Positions 1-10,397 of a stretch of DNA of 64,000 nt are shown here, one piece after another; position 1 is the first letter of the stretch; each line of letters begins with the position of its first letter. The translations under genes were made by a program, and so were the position numbers. Below the pieces are notes generated by a model that ran no database searches, had not been told where the DNA came from, and worked only from the letters and a program-made list of their open reading frames with translations. Source of the DNA: Adiantum capillus-veneris (Eukaryota; Streptophyta; Polypodiopsida; Polypodiales; Pteridaceae). The stretch lies in NCBI GenBank assembly GCA_014529385.2, contig CM043970.1:59883523-59947522 (forward strand). Reading direction: 5' to 3'.

Positions 1-56
1 AGGTTTTCAATTCTGGCATCGATAAATTCAACGTTTCGAGAACGTTTCGAGCAGGT

Positions 57-220
57 TGTTGGGTTAAAGGCCTAAATAACCCCTTTTTGTATATTTTTAT
101 ACTCCCGAGTTTATACTTTGTCCAGGTTCATATTGAACCTGGACACATTTTTTTAAAAGTCACTTATAATAAAAGTGGGAAAATCCAAAACTCACTTATT
201 GAGTTTTTCCCAAAAACATG

Positions 221-279
<59 letters not shown>

Positions 280-361
280 TCGATCCCTAGCGCTTTCTCC
301 CTGCTGCACTCCGCCTCCTGCTTCTTGCCCCAATCCTGCACTACATCGCGAGGCGCTTTCA
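57..361 (+). repeat. 5' LTR of the copia element
   Basis: Begins TGTTGGG and ends TTTCA, two bases before the PBS. It contains a TATA-like stretch (TATATTTTTATAC near 90) that could act as the LTR promoter, followed by an uninterrupted CT dinucleotide tract at about 222-273. The right edge is firm because of the PBS; the left edge is a best guess. Confidence 0.6.
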
Positions 362-363
362 AT

Positions 364-375
364 TGGTATCAGAGC
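364..375 (+). other. Primer-binding site, initiator tRNA-Met
   Basis: TGGTATCAGAGC is the 12-base complement of the 3' end of plant initiator tRNA-Met, the usual primer for minus-strand DNA synthesis in plant copia and many gypsy elements. The spacing of two bases from the LTR end is normal. Confidence 0.9.
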
Positions 376-792
376 CCTAGGTTTTTAAAACAGCCCTGTG
401 CAGTCTGCTGGACAACGAGTTAAAATTGCTCTCCCGCGAACAATTTCGCTTCCATCACGAAGCCCCTTGCTTCCAGAGTCGAAAAAGTCACCAAAACAGC
501 CCAAAACATGCTGTTTTTAGGTCAAAATAGGTGATTTACAGGTTATAACAGGTCAAAACAACAATATGCAGGTGTATCAAAGTTGTGTGATCACATGTAT
601 TGATGTTTGTTGCAACAAATTGAGTGAAAAGCTGAGTACAGGTGCTTGAAATTGCACTTTTCAGCTGAAATTTCAGATTTGGACAGTTTCATGTAAATAA
701 ATTGTGGTCTATCGTATGCAAAGTCTTGTGGTTGCGCCTATTTGCTGAAATTTTCAGCCTATCGCATCTCTCTTGTATTTGGTTGAATTAAA

Positions 793-1571
793 ATGGCTTC
801 TTTCTCTTCCGCATCTGACACTAAAAGTTTGATGGAAATCAAACGGTTCGATGGTCAAGGCTTCAACCTATGGCAAGAACGTATGCAAGGTATCCTTTCT
901 TAAAGGATTGTGAAGATGCATTGGAAGAGAATAAGCCGTCAGGTTTTTCTGACGAAGAGTGGGCTAGGTTGAATAAGAAGGCTATGGCCTACATCAAAAT
1001 GGCTATCAATGATGACATTTTGACGGACATCAAGCGTTTGGACTCTGCTTATGCAATATGGCAAAAGCTAAAGTCCAATTATGAAAACACCACGCCTGTG
1101 AACCAAGTGCATTTGATGCGAAAGTTGGTGAATATGCAGCTTGATGACTCGAAGTTAGCTTCTGAGCATTTGTGTGCTTTTACAGGTGAGTTGAGTCAGT
1201 TGCAGGACATTGGGCTTCAACAATTCGATGATAAGCTGAAAGCTATTTTCTTGCTTATGACATTGCTAGATACTTGGGAAACCTTGGTTGTCTCTTTGAG
1301 CAACAGTCCCACCCTCACGTATGACGGTGTGAGAGCATCTATTCTCAATGAAGAGATTAGACGCAATTCTAGTGGGGAAGGTGGCAGTTCTGCCTACAAT
1401 GCAAGAGGTAGAAATCAAAAGCGTGATGCGGGCAACATGACTGAAAATAGAAGTAAGAGCAAGACAAAGGATAAGGATGTCACTTGTTATCAATGTGGCA
1501 GAAAGGATCACAAGAAACCGGATTGCAGTATTCAAGAAAGAACAGGAAAGGAAGAAGGAAATGCAAGATAA
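793..1571 (+). pseudogene. gag: copia gag (UBN2-type), frameshifted
   Basis: Gag is the nucleocapsid precursor that packages element RNA. The natural start is an ATG at 793 (MASFSSASDTKSLMEIKRFD), whose frame stops at about 901. The rest of gag (LKDCEDALEENKPSGF and onward) continues in another frame, so a one-base indel lies near 895-901. The conserved gag core is followed by a CCHC zinc knuckle, CYQCGRKDHKKPDC, near 1483-1525. After the knuckle, the basic linker continues in yet another frame (FKKEQERKKEM). The ORF opened at 870 is therefore only part of the gene. These indels make a functional product unlikely. Confidence 0.85.
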
Positions 1572-2735
1572 GAATAAAGATGAGAAGAAAGGGGAAAAAA
1601 CAGCAGGTGATTCCTCCAGGGATGCTGAGAATGCAAATGTATCCTCTAGCGTGGTCATTGAGGAGTCGTCAGACGTTGAGAAAATCTTGGTTGCGGCTTC
1701 ATGCCCCTCAGATTTGGTGATAGCTAATGCAGAAACATGCTTATCTCAAAGAAAGATGTCATTGATGCATTGCTCAGTGCTAATGATGGCCTAACCCAGT
1801 CATGGATAGTGGATTCTGGTGCTTCATTCCATGTGACTCCATCTTTGGAGTGTTTTGCTACATATGCTGCAGGCAATTACGGCAAGGTGTACCTTGGTGA
1901 TAATTTTGCTTGCAAAATTGAGGGAATGGGTACTATGCATTTGGCTCTTAACAATGGTCAAGAGCTTGTGTTGAATGATGTCCCGTTTGTACCAGGCATT
2001 AAGAAAAATTTGCTATCTGTTGGTCAGTTAGATGCACATGGTTATACTACCATCTTTGCTGGGGGTTCATGGAAGTTGCTTAAGGGCTCTATGCTTGTTG
2101 CAAAAGGGTCTAAAAGAGGCACTTTGTACTATCTTCGATGCAAAGCTTTGCCTGGCAATTTTCTTGCTGTTGTTGAAGTTGCTTCACACACAAAATTGTG
2201 GCATAAGAGACTTAGCCATATGAGCCGAAAGGGTATTGATGTGGTTTCCTCTCTAAAGAGGGTTGATGTAAAAGGCAAAAGCTTGGATTTTTGTAACGAT
2301 TGTCTTTATGGAAAGCAAAATAAATCTTCGTATTACTCTGGTGTCTCTCGCAAAGCTAATCCTCTTGATCTTATTCACTCCAATGTATGCACTATGCCTG
2401 TTAAGTCTTATGGTGGTGCATTGTATTTTGTTACATTCATTGATGACTGTACTAGGAAAGGATGGGTGCATTTGTTGAAAAGTAAGAGTGAGACTTTTAA
2501 TGCTTTTAAGAAGTTTCATGCTTTTGTCACTACGCAAAAGAGTACTAAGCTTAAATGTCTCAGATTTGATAATGGAGGAGAGTATGTATCTACTGAATTT
2601 CAGCGTTTTTGTGATGAAAATGGGATTAAAAGGGAGTTGACAGCCCCTTATAATCCGTCTTCTAATGGTGTGGGTGAGAGGTATAATTGTACTTTATGCG
2701 AGAGAGTGCGTTGTATATTGTCCACGGCGGAAAGC
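1572..2735 (+). pseudogene. pol: copia protease and partial integrase
   Basis: A frameshift near 1730 joins the gag-protease linker to the protease frame. The aspartic protease signature WIVDSGASFHVTP is at about 1803-1841. It is followed by a GAG-pre-integrase domain (LWHKRLSHMSRKG, then CNDCLYGKQ), which supplies the zinc-binding HHCC module. The integrase core starts at LDLIHSNVCTMP, where the first catalytic Asp is replaced by Asn (codon AAT at 2382-2384). The second Asp is present (LRFDNGGEY), and so is the Glu (NGVGERYN). Reading continues open to 2915, but homology ends at about 2735, and the tail is basic and unrelated. The integrase is truncated and has lost one catalytic residue. 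Confidence 0.85.
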
Positions 2736-4955
2736 TTGGCATCACACAAGCTTCAAGCTTTCACTTACTCACACAGGCAAAAATGCCCTTTAATTTTCAC
2801 ATTTACAACTTTTTATAGGGGTACCTCTAAGAGGCCCAAAAAAAGAAAAAAGGGTGAGTTTCTCTTGACGTGGCCTTCACTTAGAGCTTCTTTTAGTATT
2901 TTATTGCATTGCTAACACTTGGCCTAGTTTGCTTTTGGAAACATTTACATGGTGTGCACATTGGGCTTTGGTCCTTCCATCTTGGCTGGCCGGATCTCCC
3001 TTCCTTTGGCCTTACCTTTGGCTTTCTCTTTGGCTTTGTGTCCTTTGATTAGCCCAGACAGCCTTTGCCCTTGCCATCTTCCTTGGTTTGCCCCTTTGGT
3101 GCTTTGCATAGGTTCTCGGACTCTCCTCCTTTCTCTCTTGCATGCTTGCTGTGGGACCTCTCCCTTGCACGAGGGGGGGAGGCAATAGCGATGTTGCTAT
3201 TGCCCTTCCCTCTCTCCTTTAAAACTTTGGCCCTTTAACGGCCGCGGGAGTTGCCTCCTACCGGGTGGGTGTGCCATGTCATCACCGCCACCGCATGGGC
3301 GCGAGCCACTGCGCCGCCGCTCCGCTCCGCCAACTGCCGCCAATGCAATTTCATGCTTTGCCTGCTCCACGTAGTACATCACATCCACGCACTGTCTTTA
3401 ACTCTGATCCATAACGCTGTACATTTGAGCAACCACCTCATAATCCTCATGAACATAGAATAGTAAAGGTGCATTTTTTCATTCTACTGACCTGTCATCA
3501 ATGTTTCTACGTGTACACCGAAGCATTATCCTTATAAATGCTTCCACTTTACACACTTTGGTTCTTTCCATCACGGTCAAGCACAAAAAGAACTACAAAC
3601 ATCAAAACATGTCTTCCTAAGACAATTTGGAACACACATATGGAGTACAAAATTGCACAGATGAAAAAACTAGCTTCTACATTGTGGCCTTCTATATGGA
3701 AATATAAACCTATCAAGTTGGCACCAAATTAGAACTGTACACTTATATTTGGACCTAGCTTGAAATGTACCACATTTGGAGTGAAATTTAGACAACATAG
3801 TATTAACTCAAAATGAGTCCGATTCTGGTAAGATGGAAAATCACTTCCTCCTCTGTGTTGCTTGCTATTTAGGGTATGAGGTATCCAAAAATCAAGAAGA
3901 AGAGATACATTAGTGAGAACTCCATAAAAACACTTAGAAATGCCTTTTGATTACAAAAAGAAGCTTCCAAAATATTCATCAAAATGTGAATTTTTTGTAA
4001 GATGGGCCATATCATCTAATACATAGGCTTTCAATTTTATAAAAGCACAAAAACACCTTTAGAACTACCTATGCTAGCTATGTAGCACTTTAGAGGTCAC
4101 TTAGTTGTGCTTTAAGATAATCTAATGTGAATTTCATAAAAATTGGCCAAAAATAACACACATTTTGTTGGCTCGAGTTAGGTTAAAAAATGTTATTCAA
4201 ACCAAACTCTAAAGGTGGAATCAGTAGCCATTCCAAGTTCTTTCTTTTTCATAAGCTAGATTTGTGTATATAGAGCACTTTAGAACCTCCATGGCATCTC
4301 AAGCAATAGGAAGTTGCTGGGTTAAGAAGACACAAAAGTGTCCAAGGACATAAAAGTATCATGTTACCAATCTAGTGCGGAATGTATAATAGATCTTTAA
4401 AAAAATCTATAGTAAAAAATTTGGTTCTTCAATCCATCTCTATGCGATGGATTCAAGTATGCAACACTATAGGGAGTGTCACCCTTGCACATGTAGGTTA
4501 GACTCTAAATAAAAAGAAAACATGAGATTGAAGCAATGATACGAGGTCTAGTGCAATTATCTAGTCACCATTTCCACAAATTGACCATAAGGAAGCAACA
4601 TAGCTAATCAATGACTGAATTGAGGCCTATTAAGAATAGCCAAGAATACTTTGAGAAATCTTGGAGCTAGTAAAATTCAAAACTAATAATTTTGATGTAA
4701 AAATGATCTTGTCATTTTTAAGTATGAGATTTGGTAAATTTATACACTCGTATCCCCATATGTAGTGCAAAGGCCCATTCCTTTGCAACGGTATGAAAAT
4801 AACAGTACCAAGTTGTTGCTAGATGGTAGAATTGAATGATAGAGATTCTCGCTTTTCTAGCATGATGGGGTATAGTGTATCCTTAGCTAGGTAAAATTGC
4901 AAATTCGGGCTAGATTTTGAGCTTTCCTTGAAGAAAACCAAAAAATCATTAGATT
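2736..4955. other. No recognisable gene
   Basis: The 5' part, to about 3450, is relatively GC-rich and contains short spurious ORFs. It begins abruptly where the copia integrase is cut, so it is probably the edge of another element, but I see no PBS, polypurine tract or paired LTR. From about 3450 it becomes AT-rich with no coding signal on either strand. Confidence 0.6.
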
Positions 4956-5296
4956 TGTTAGGGTAAGCCCAACTTGTGGCACCATATGGGAACGCCCTCT
5001 AGCCACCTAGGAAAGGATAGATGATGACATGGTCCAATAGAAAGAGGATGCAACCTCTCTAGCCAATGATGGTAAACCACTAAGCCTACTTAAGAGGCTA
5101 TTCTCTAATAAATCAATTGCACTTTTGAGTTCTATCATTTGTGTCTATACTCTATCCTAATGCTCTTGCATTTGGCATAGCCTAACCCTAATCTCCATCT
5201 CTCTAACCCTAGCCCTATCACCATAGTTAAGCTAAGACTTCATGATCCATAGCTCAATACTACACCATTCATGATTAGGAAACACACTTCCCAATA
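4956..5296 (+). repeat. Left LTR of the non-coding retroelement
   Basis: Starts TGTTAGGGTAAG and aligns throughout with the split right copy. The end is ambiguous: CCCA at 5293 if a canonical CA is required, or AATA at 5296 if the AGATT target duplication is real. Confidence 0.8.
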
Positions 5297-5298
5297 AG

Positions 5299-5310
5299 TG
5301 GTATCAGAGT
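5299..5310 (+). other. Primer-binding site, initiator tRNA-Met (one mismatch)
   Basis: TGGTATCAGAGT directly follows the left LTR and matches the plant initiator tRNA-Met site at 11 of 12 bases. It identifies the upstream repeat as a 5' LTR and sets the element's orientation as plus. Confidence 0.8.
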
Positions 5311-5747
5311 CGAAGGTTCCATACCTAGGCCTATCTATGAATTAATCTCTAACTGCATTTGCCTTCTTAGTAATCCCATTCCCTAATCATCACTTGGGCA
5401 AGAGCATGCTTCACTACCCTTTGGTGATTCGGTGAGGAGGAACTCACATTTAGTATTGTTTTCTTGCATTAGCTCAACAATCGAGCATTCTAGCGATATT
5501 GCATTACTTTTAGATTCACATTATTGCATTGTGTGTGGGTGTGCAATTTTTCTCCTTTTATTGTGCTCATTTTATCTCAGTTCATCGTATCATAGCTTTC
5601 ATTAAAACTATCATTAATTTGAGAAACTTGTGTGTGTGTGTGCATACGCGCGTGTGAAGTCATTGTTGAGAGCTGTCAATCAAGCCCATCCATGGACATT
5701 TTGAGCTAAGCTTTGTTAATTAATGCCTTCAATAGGGGATCGCAATC

Positions 5748-5866
5748 AAGAAAGCTTTTTGAGGGATCTTTTTAGGGAGTTTTCTTTTTTGGATTTTTAC
5801 TTGGTAATAGCAAAAATAATAAAAAACCTCCCAATAAAAGCTCCCTCGTGAGAGAGCTTTAGGAGG

Positions 5867-5926
<60 letters not shown>

Positions 5927-6053
5927 GAGAAAGCTCCCTCCAAAAGCTCTCTCTCCTCAGACCTTTTGAAGGGAGCTTTTTTGATGGAACTTTTTTTAAT
6001 TTTTGCTATTGCAAGTAAAAATTAGGAAAAAAGCTCCCTCAGAAAGCTCTCTC
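5748..6053. mobile_element. Foldback/MITE-like element with AG tract in the loop
   Basis: The two halves are imperfect inverted repeats over more than 100 bases. The left end (AAGAAAGCTTTTTGAGGGA) matches the reverse complement of the right end (GAGAGAGCTTTCTGAGGGA) at 16 of 19 positions. An internal block (TTTTTACTTG.AATAGCAAAAAT) is also mirrored. The centre is an AG dinucleotide run at about 5872-5922. CAATC flanks both ends (5743-5747 and 6054-6058), a possible 5-bp target duplication. It has no coding capacity. A transcript would form a long hairpin. The transposase family that mobilised it is unknown. Confidence 0.65.
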
Positions 6054-7952
6054 CAATCCTCTACTCCCTTGAATAAACTCCAGGCAAGTTGTCAAGCTCT
6101 ATTCTTGGTTTTTTGGCAATAGATCAAAGGACTCATGTGTGTACTTGAAGACAATGTTTAATGTTGAACATATTTTAGTGGGATAAAAGATTCAAACCTT
6201 TCAAAGAGCTTCAAAATTTGGGAAACCTTCCTATTTCAAGGTTTGAAAAAAAGGGCTCTGTTGGAGGCTCGCCATAGCATAGGCAATCTCCCACAAATCT
6301 ATCAATCCGGAGAGAGAGAGAGCATGACCCGGCTAGGGCTTGGAGGCATCACACAAAGAATGTGCGAGAGCGTCATCGGATGCAAAGATTGAGAGGATTC
6401 AAGAGCGTGCATCCTCCAATGCAAATAGAAATCATCCCAAATCAACTAATGCTAATCGCACATCAAGCATCAATTTCAAGCAATCATCTACACACATCAA
6501 GCAACGAAGTGAAACACACTAATCTTGGAATCTCTCAAGCACAACTCTAATTACATGCATTGACGATTAAGCACACAAGATCGCATTCAAGTCGGCCACC
6601 CCAACCATGCCCATCATGTTGTCCAAATCAAGTCACACATAATCAAATTAAGCTCAAGGCTTCTTAAACCTACACACACACAAGCACACCATTAGAGGAC
6701 AACTCTAATCCCTCAATCACGAGTACACCCACTCCGCTTAATCGAGAGAGTTAGATAAGGACTCCACTAATCAGAGAAGCTTAGCATAAGTAAGAGTTAG
6801 ATTAGAGAAGATCAACACTTCAAAACAATGAAGGAAAGTAGAGAAACATGATTGTCAACATAATGAAGACTAGATTAATGAAGAGAGGATTACACTAATT
6901 ACATGTGATTAGCACTAGCCTTCTAAGCATGGGCATTAAGCTCAAAGGCTAGGCCATCAAGACCTCCTCTAGGGAGAGAGTTCTCAAAAGGACCACTCAA
7001 GAATGACCTCTCATTAAGCATAGGGCTCTTTTATAGCTTTGGGCCTCAAACCCTTCAACTATGGGATAAAGTAAGCTCTCTAGCCTAGACTCATACAACT
7101 TTGGAACTCCTAAATGAGCCCAAGCCCTATACAATGAAAAGTAAATATTGTGTACATCCATAGCATATCCACAACTTGGTGCATAATTGGTGCAACCGTT
7201 AGCCGTTGCTAACAGGCTCTTTTATTCTTGGGCATCCACCCGCTGGGAGAATTTCAACACATCGGCGGTAAGCTCCACTTCAAAATGATATTTTGTGTTT
7301 GACTAAACTGAAGCTGTCCACCTACACCTCAAAGTCCCCGTCTAGCGGCCCTCTACCTGTGTAGCAAGTGCAACCGGCCATGAACATTGCTACACCCCGT
7401 CCAACCAGGGACTTTGTCTGGATGCTACATTGCATTCAAAAGACAAATTGGGTGTACCCTTGTAAGGGCCTCTTCCCATGGCCAGGAGCTTCAAGCCCTT
7501 GAGCCACAAGCCTAAAGCCCTAGTGGCTACTCCCACAATCATCTACAAGGGCACTTTCCCACAATTGCATAAGTTGAATACACTACATAAAGCCAATGCA
7601 TGAAGATGAATATGGTGACAACAACAAAAACAAATGACGATGACAATGGATGAACATGATTTTTAAGAGGACACACATGGAAACCTCTTCACACATGAAT
7701 GAATGAATGAATTAAATCTTGTTTTAACTAGGACTACTAGTAAACCTATCAAGTCTCACTTGTGAACCGCTATGAGGACCGCTATGATGTATCATGGGAT
7801 ATGAACCATGGTGATGAACTAGATTGAACCGCCGTGATGATGTATCAAGTAGATGAATTGTGCTAGCTTTGAAGTACACCAGTGACATGAGCACATGAAC
7901 CAAATACACATGAAATCTTTGTTAAACCCCAAGTTTGGCTTAAGCAGATGAT

Positions 7953-8255
7953 TGTTAGGGTAAGCCGAACTTGTGGCACCATATGGCAAAGCCCTCTATC
8001 CATCTAGGAAAGGATAGATGATGAAATGGTCCAATAGAAAGAGGATGCAAACTCTCTAGTCAATGATTGTAAAGCACTAAGCCTACTTAGGAGGCTATTA
8101 TCCAATGAATCAGTTGCACTTTTGAGTTTTATCATTTGTGTTTATACTCTACCCTAATGCTCTTGTACTTGGCATAGCATACCCCTAATCTCCATATCTC
8201 TAACCCAAACCCTAACACCATGGTTAAGCTGAGGATTCATCCTCCATAGCTTAAC
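7953..8255 (+). repeat. Right LTR of the non-coding retroelement, first part
   Basis: Starts TGTTAGGGTAAG and aligns with the left LTR until the nested gypsy interrupts it immediately after TTAAC. The sequence just upstream is not a convincing polypurine tract, which fits an old, decayed element. Confidence 0.85.
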
Positions 8256-8408
8256 TGTCAGGACACTGGCAAGGCCGGACTAGACAAGGCAGGGCCGGGC
8301 TAGGGAGTGTGGAACGGGGAGTCCAACTAGGGAAAAGGGCCAGGGGCATGCCTATATAAGGGGTGGTTGGGTGGTGGACTCTCAGGCTCTAGTCACCCCT
8401 GTCTTACA
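8256..8408 (+). repeat. 5' LTR of nested gypsy
   Basis: TG...CA termini. It contains a TATA box (CTATATAAGG at about 8351) about 55 bases before the LTR end, so U3 makes up most of its short length. It is unusually GC-rich for this window. Confidence 0.95.
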
Positions 8409-8409
8409 T

Positions 8410-8421
8410 TGGTATCAGAGC
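8410..8421 (+). other. Primer-binding site, initiator tRNA-Met
   Basis: A perfect TGGTATCAGAGC one base after the 5' LTR. Confidence 0.92.
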
Positions 8422-9218
8422 ATGGTCTATTTTGGGCAAGAGGGCGTGGAGCCACTGAGGGCTTTTTGCATGGGAAGAGCTGCCTGCTAAGGGAGGAGCC
8501 AAAAACACTTGACGCGTGCAGAGCCACTTGTGCCAAGGAGGGAGAAGACCTCGACCTCCACCATATCTTGTGTGGCTTGGCTTGGCGGATGCATGCTGCG
8601 ACAAGGAGCATATCCCGTCACTGTAGCGACGCCCGAGATGCAGTGCACAAGCATATCTCTCTCTCCCTCGCCCTCGAGGTGCTATAGGTTGCCATAGTCG
8701 ACTTTGTGCAGTCTTTTTCACACTAAAAGCGCCCTAAGGCCTTTGGCCTTGGGCAATTTCCTAAAAAAAAATTCAAGCAAGGGTGCATGCCCACCCGGGC
8801 ACACACCCCATACACAAGATTTTTGACGGTTGTCGGCCGAGATTCGTCGACATAAGCATCGGCAAGGGGCCATGAACTTCTTCGGTAAGCCATCACTTCT
8901 TGGCAAACTGTCAGAATTTAAAAAATTGCAGAAATTGGTAGCAGTTAAATTTCAATGGAGTTGAATTTTTTGAACAAGTATCTTTTGCAACTTCTTCCTT
9001 CGGGAAGATTAAGTCGTCTACGATGTTTCAAAGCAAATATTTACAAGTTTTTGTTGGCATCTTCAAATCTAATTGATTCAACTATCACAATCTCGTGGAA
9101 TTCAATAGGCGGTGGACTACTCTTGATTTTGACGGAGTTAGCAAGGCTACTATACTTTGCGAGTGCTCTCAATATCAGGTATTTTTTGTGAGTACTTCTT
9201 TCACCGCACTGTGTAGCC

Positions 9219-10397
9219 ATGGATTCGGATATCAATATGACATTCGATTTTGAGCAAAGTACTCCTGATCCTACCAATGATGGCCCGCGGCCGGATCCTC
9301 TCAAGGAGAGTACCTGCGACGCTATGGCAGGAGAAGATACTTATGAATTGCTCGATATTCAAGATTTTTGTGCACTTCAGACACGCATGATAGTCATGGA
9401 TGAAAATTTTAAAGCTTTAAATGAAAATGTTACTAAACTCTCCACATTAGTCATTCAATTAATGCATCAGCAGTCTAAGAGTCCTACTGACACCCACATG
9501 CATGAGCACGTTGCCACACAAGGGCAAGGCCCAACTACTGATACATTGCATACTCTTACTGCCAAAGAGGTGGATGACTTGTTAAAGAACTTTAAACCAC
9601 CAGTCTTTAAGGGACAAGACCGAGACCGCAATAAGGATGCAGTGAATATCTTTCTCAGCAAGTGGGATGGAATTCACGCCTTACGGCGTACTCCGGACGT
9701 AGTCAGAGCTCTGCAGACGAGCTTAACTATGGAAGGCAAGGCCTACAAATGGTGGATGTCTCTCAAGGAGAAGAACATCATACCACAGAGTTGGGCAGCC
9801 TTTGAAGCAATGTTTTGCAAGGAATTTCTGCCTACAAACGAGGCCGATCGGAATTGGACGGCTTGGGACACATGTTCCATGCGCCAATACCTATCACTCC
9901 TTGAATATATCTCTCACTATCGGGACGTTATCCTTAAGTTGGAAGGCTTGGATACCTTTCAACAAGTACAAGGGTTCATACGAGGTCTGACACCTGAGCT
10001 TAAGAAGTATGTCAAGACCCAAGACCCAAAGACACTTGAGGAGGCCATAGTGAAAGCACATATTCATGATGATCCCGATGAGAAGAAAACACATAATAGT
10101 CACGTGCCTGCTAGCATACATGGTAATACACGCACTCAGTATGGGCACAATAAAATAAAATTTCTATTTGCTAATTCAGATGCATCTAAAAAACCCAAGG
10201 GGTCCAGGGGTTCTCTCTCTCCTGAGGATTTTGATAAAGCCAAGAAAGAAAAGTTATGTTTTCAATATTTAGGAAGAGGTCATGGCAAAAAGGATTGTCC
10301 CAAGGGGAAATCTGCTACTCAGGGGAAGGAGAAAGCAGTGCACACGGTCAACTGCTGCCTCTTGAGTCTTCCTCAAAATTCTCCACAGTGGAAGTAA
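9219..10397 (+). pseudogene. gag: gypsy gag
   Basis: A 392-residue ORF starting MDSDINMTFDFEQS. The retrotransposon-gag domain lies around residues 125-270 (recognisable as FKPPVFKGQDRDRN, then YKWWMSL, then QVQGFIRGLTPELKKYV). The C-terminal zinc knuckle reads CFQYLGRGHGKKDC, so the second metal-binding Cys of the CCHC motif is Tyr (TAT, one step from TGT). RNA binding by the nucleocapsid is therefore probably impaired. The ORF overlaps the start of the protease frame, as expected for gag-pol elements that need a frameshift, but decay could equally explain the frame change. Confidence 0.88.

Larger units (their letters stand above)
57..2735 (+). mobile_element. Ty1/copia retrotransposon, 5' half only
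   Basis: The order LTR, initiator-Met PBS, gag with zinc knuckle, DSGA protease, GAG-pre-integrase and integrase is diagnostic of Ty1/copia. Similarity to integrase stops shortly after the catalytic-Glu region (NGVGERYNCTL) near 2735, and unrelated sequence follows. No reverse transcriptase, RNase H, polypurine tract or 3' LTR is present, so the element is a truncated, non-autonomous relic. Several frameshifts separate gag, protease and integrase. The left LTR edge (TGTTGGG) is inferred from the TG...CA convention, because no second LTR is available to confirm it. Confidence 0.85.

Noticed and set aside
175-423. 82-codon ORF with Ser-Leu repeats
   Set aside because: It is a translation of the CT dinucleotide tract inside the copia LTR.
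2736-3460. A host gene exon in the GC-rich stretch
   Set aside because: ORFs are short, Leu/Ala/Pro-rich low complexity, and occur on both strands; no splice or domain support.
8367-8906. Overlapping ORFs just after the gypsy 5' LTR
   Set aside because: They lie in the LTR end and untranslated leader, in several frames on both strands, with no conserved domain.
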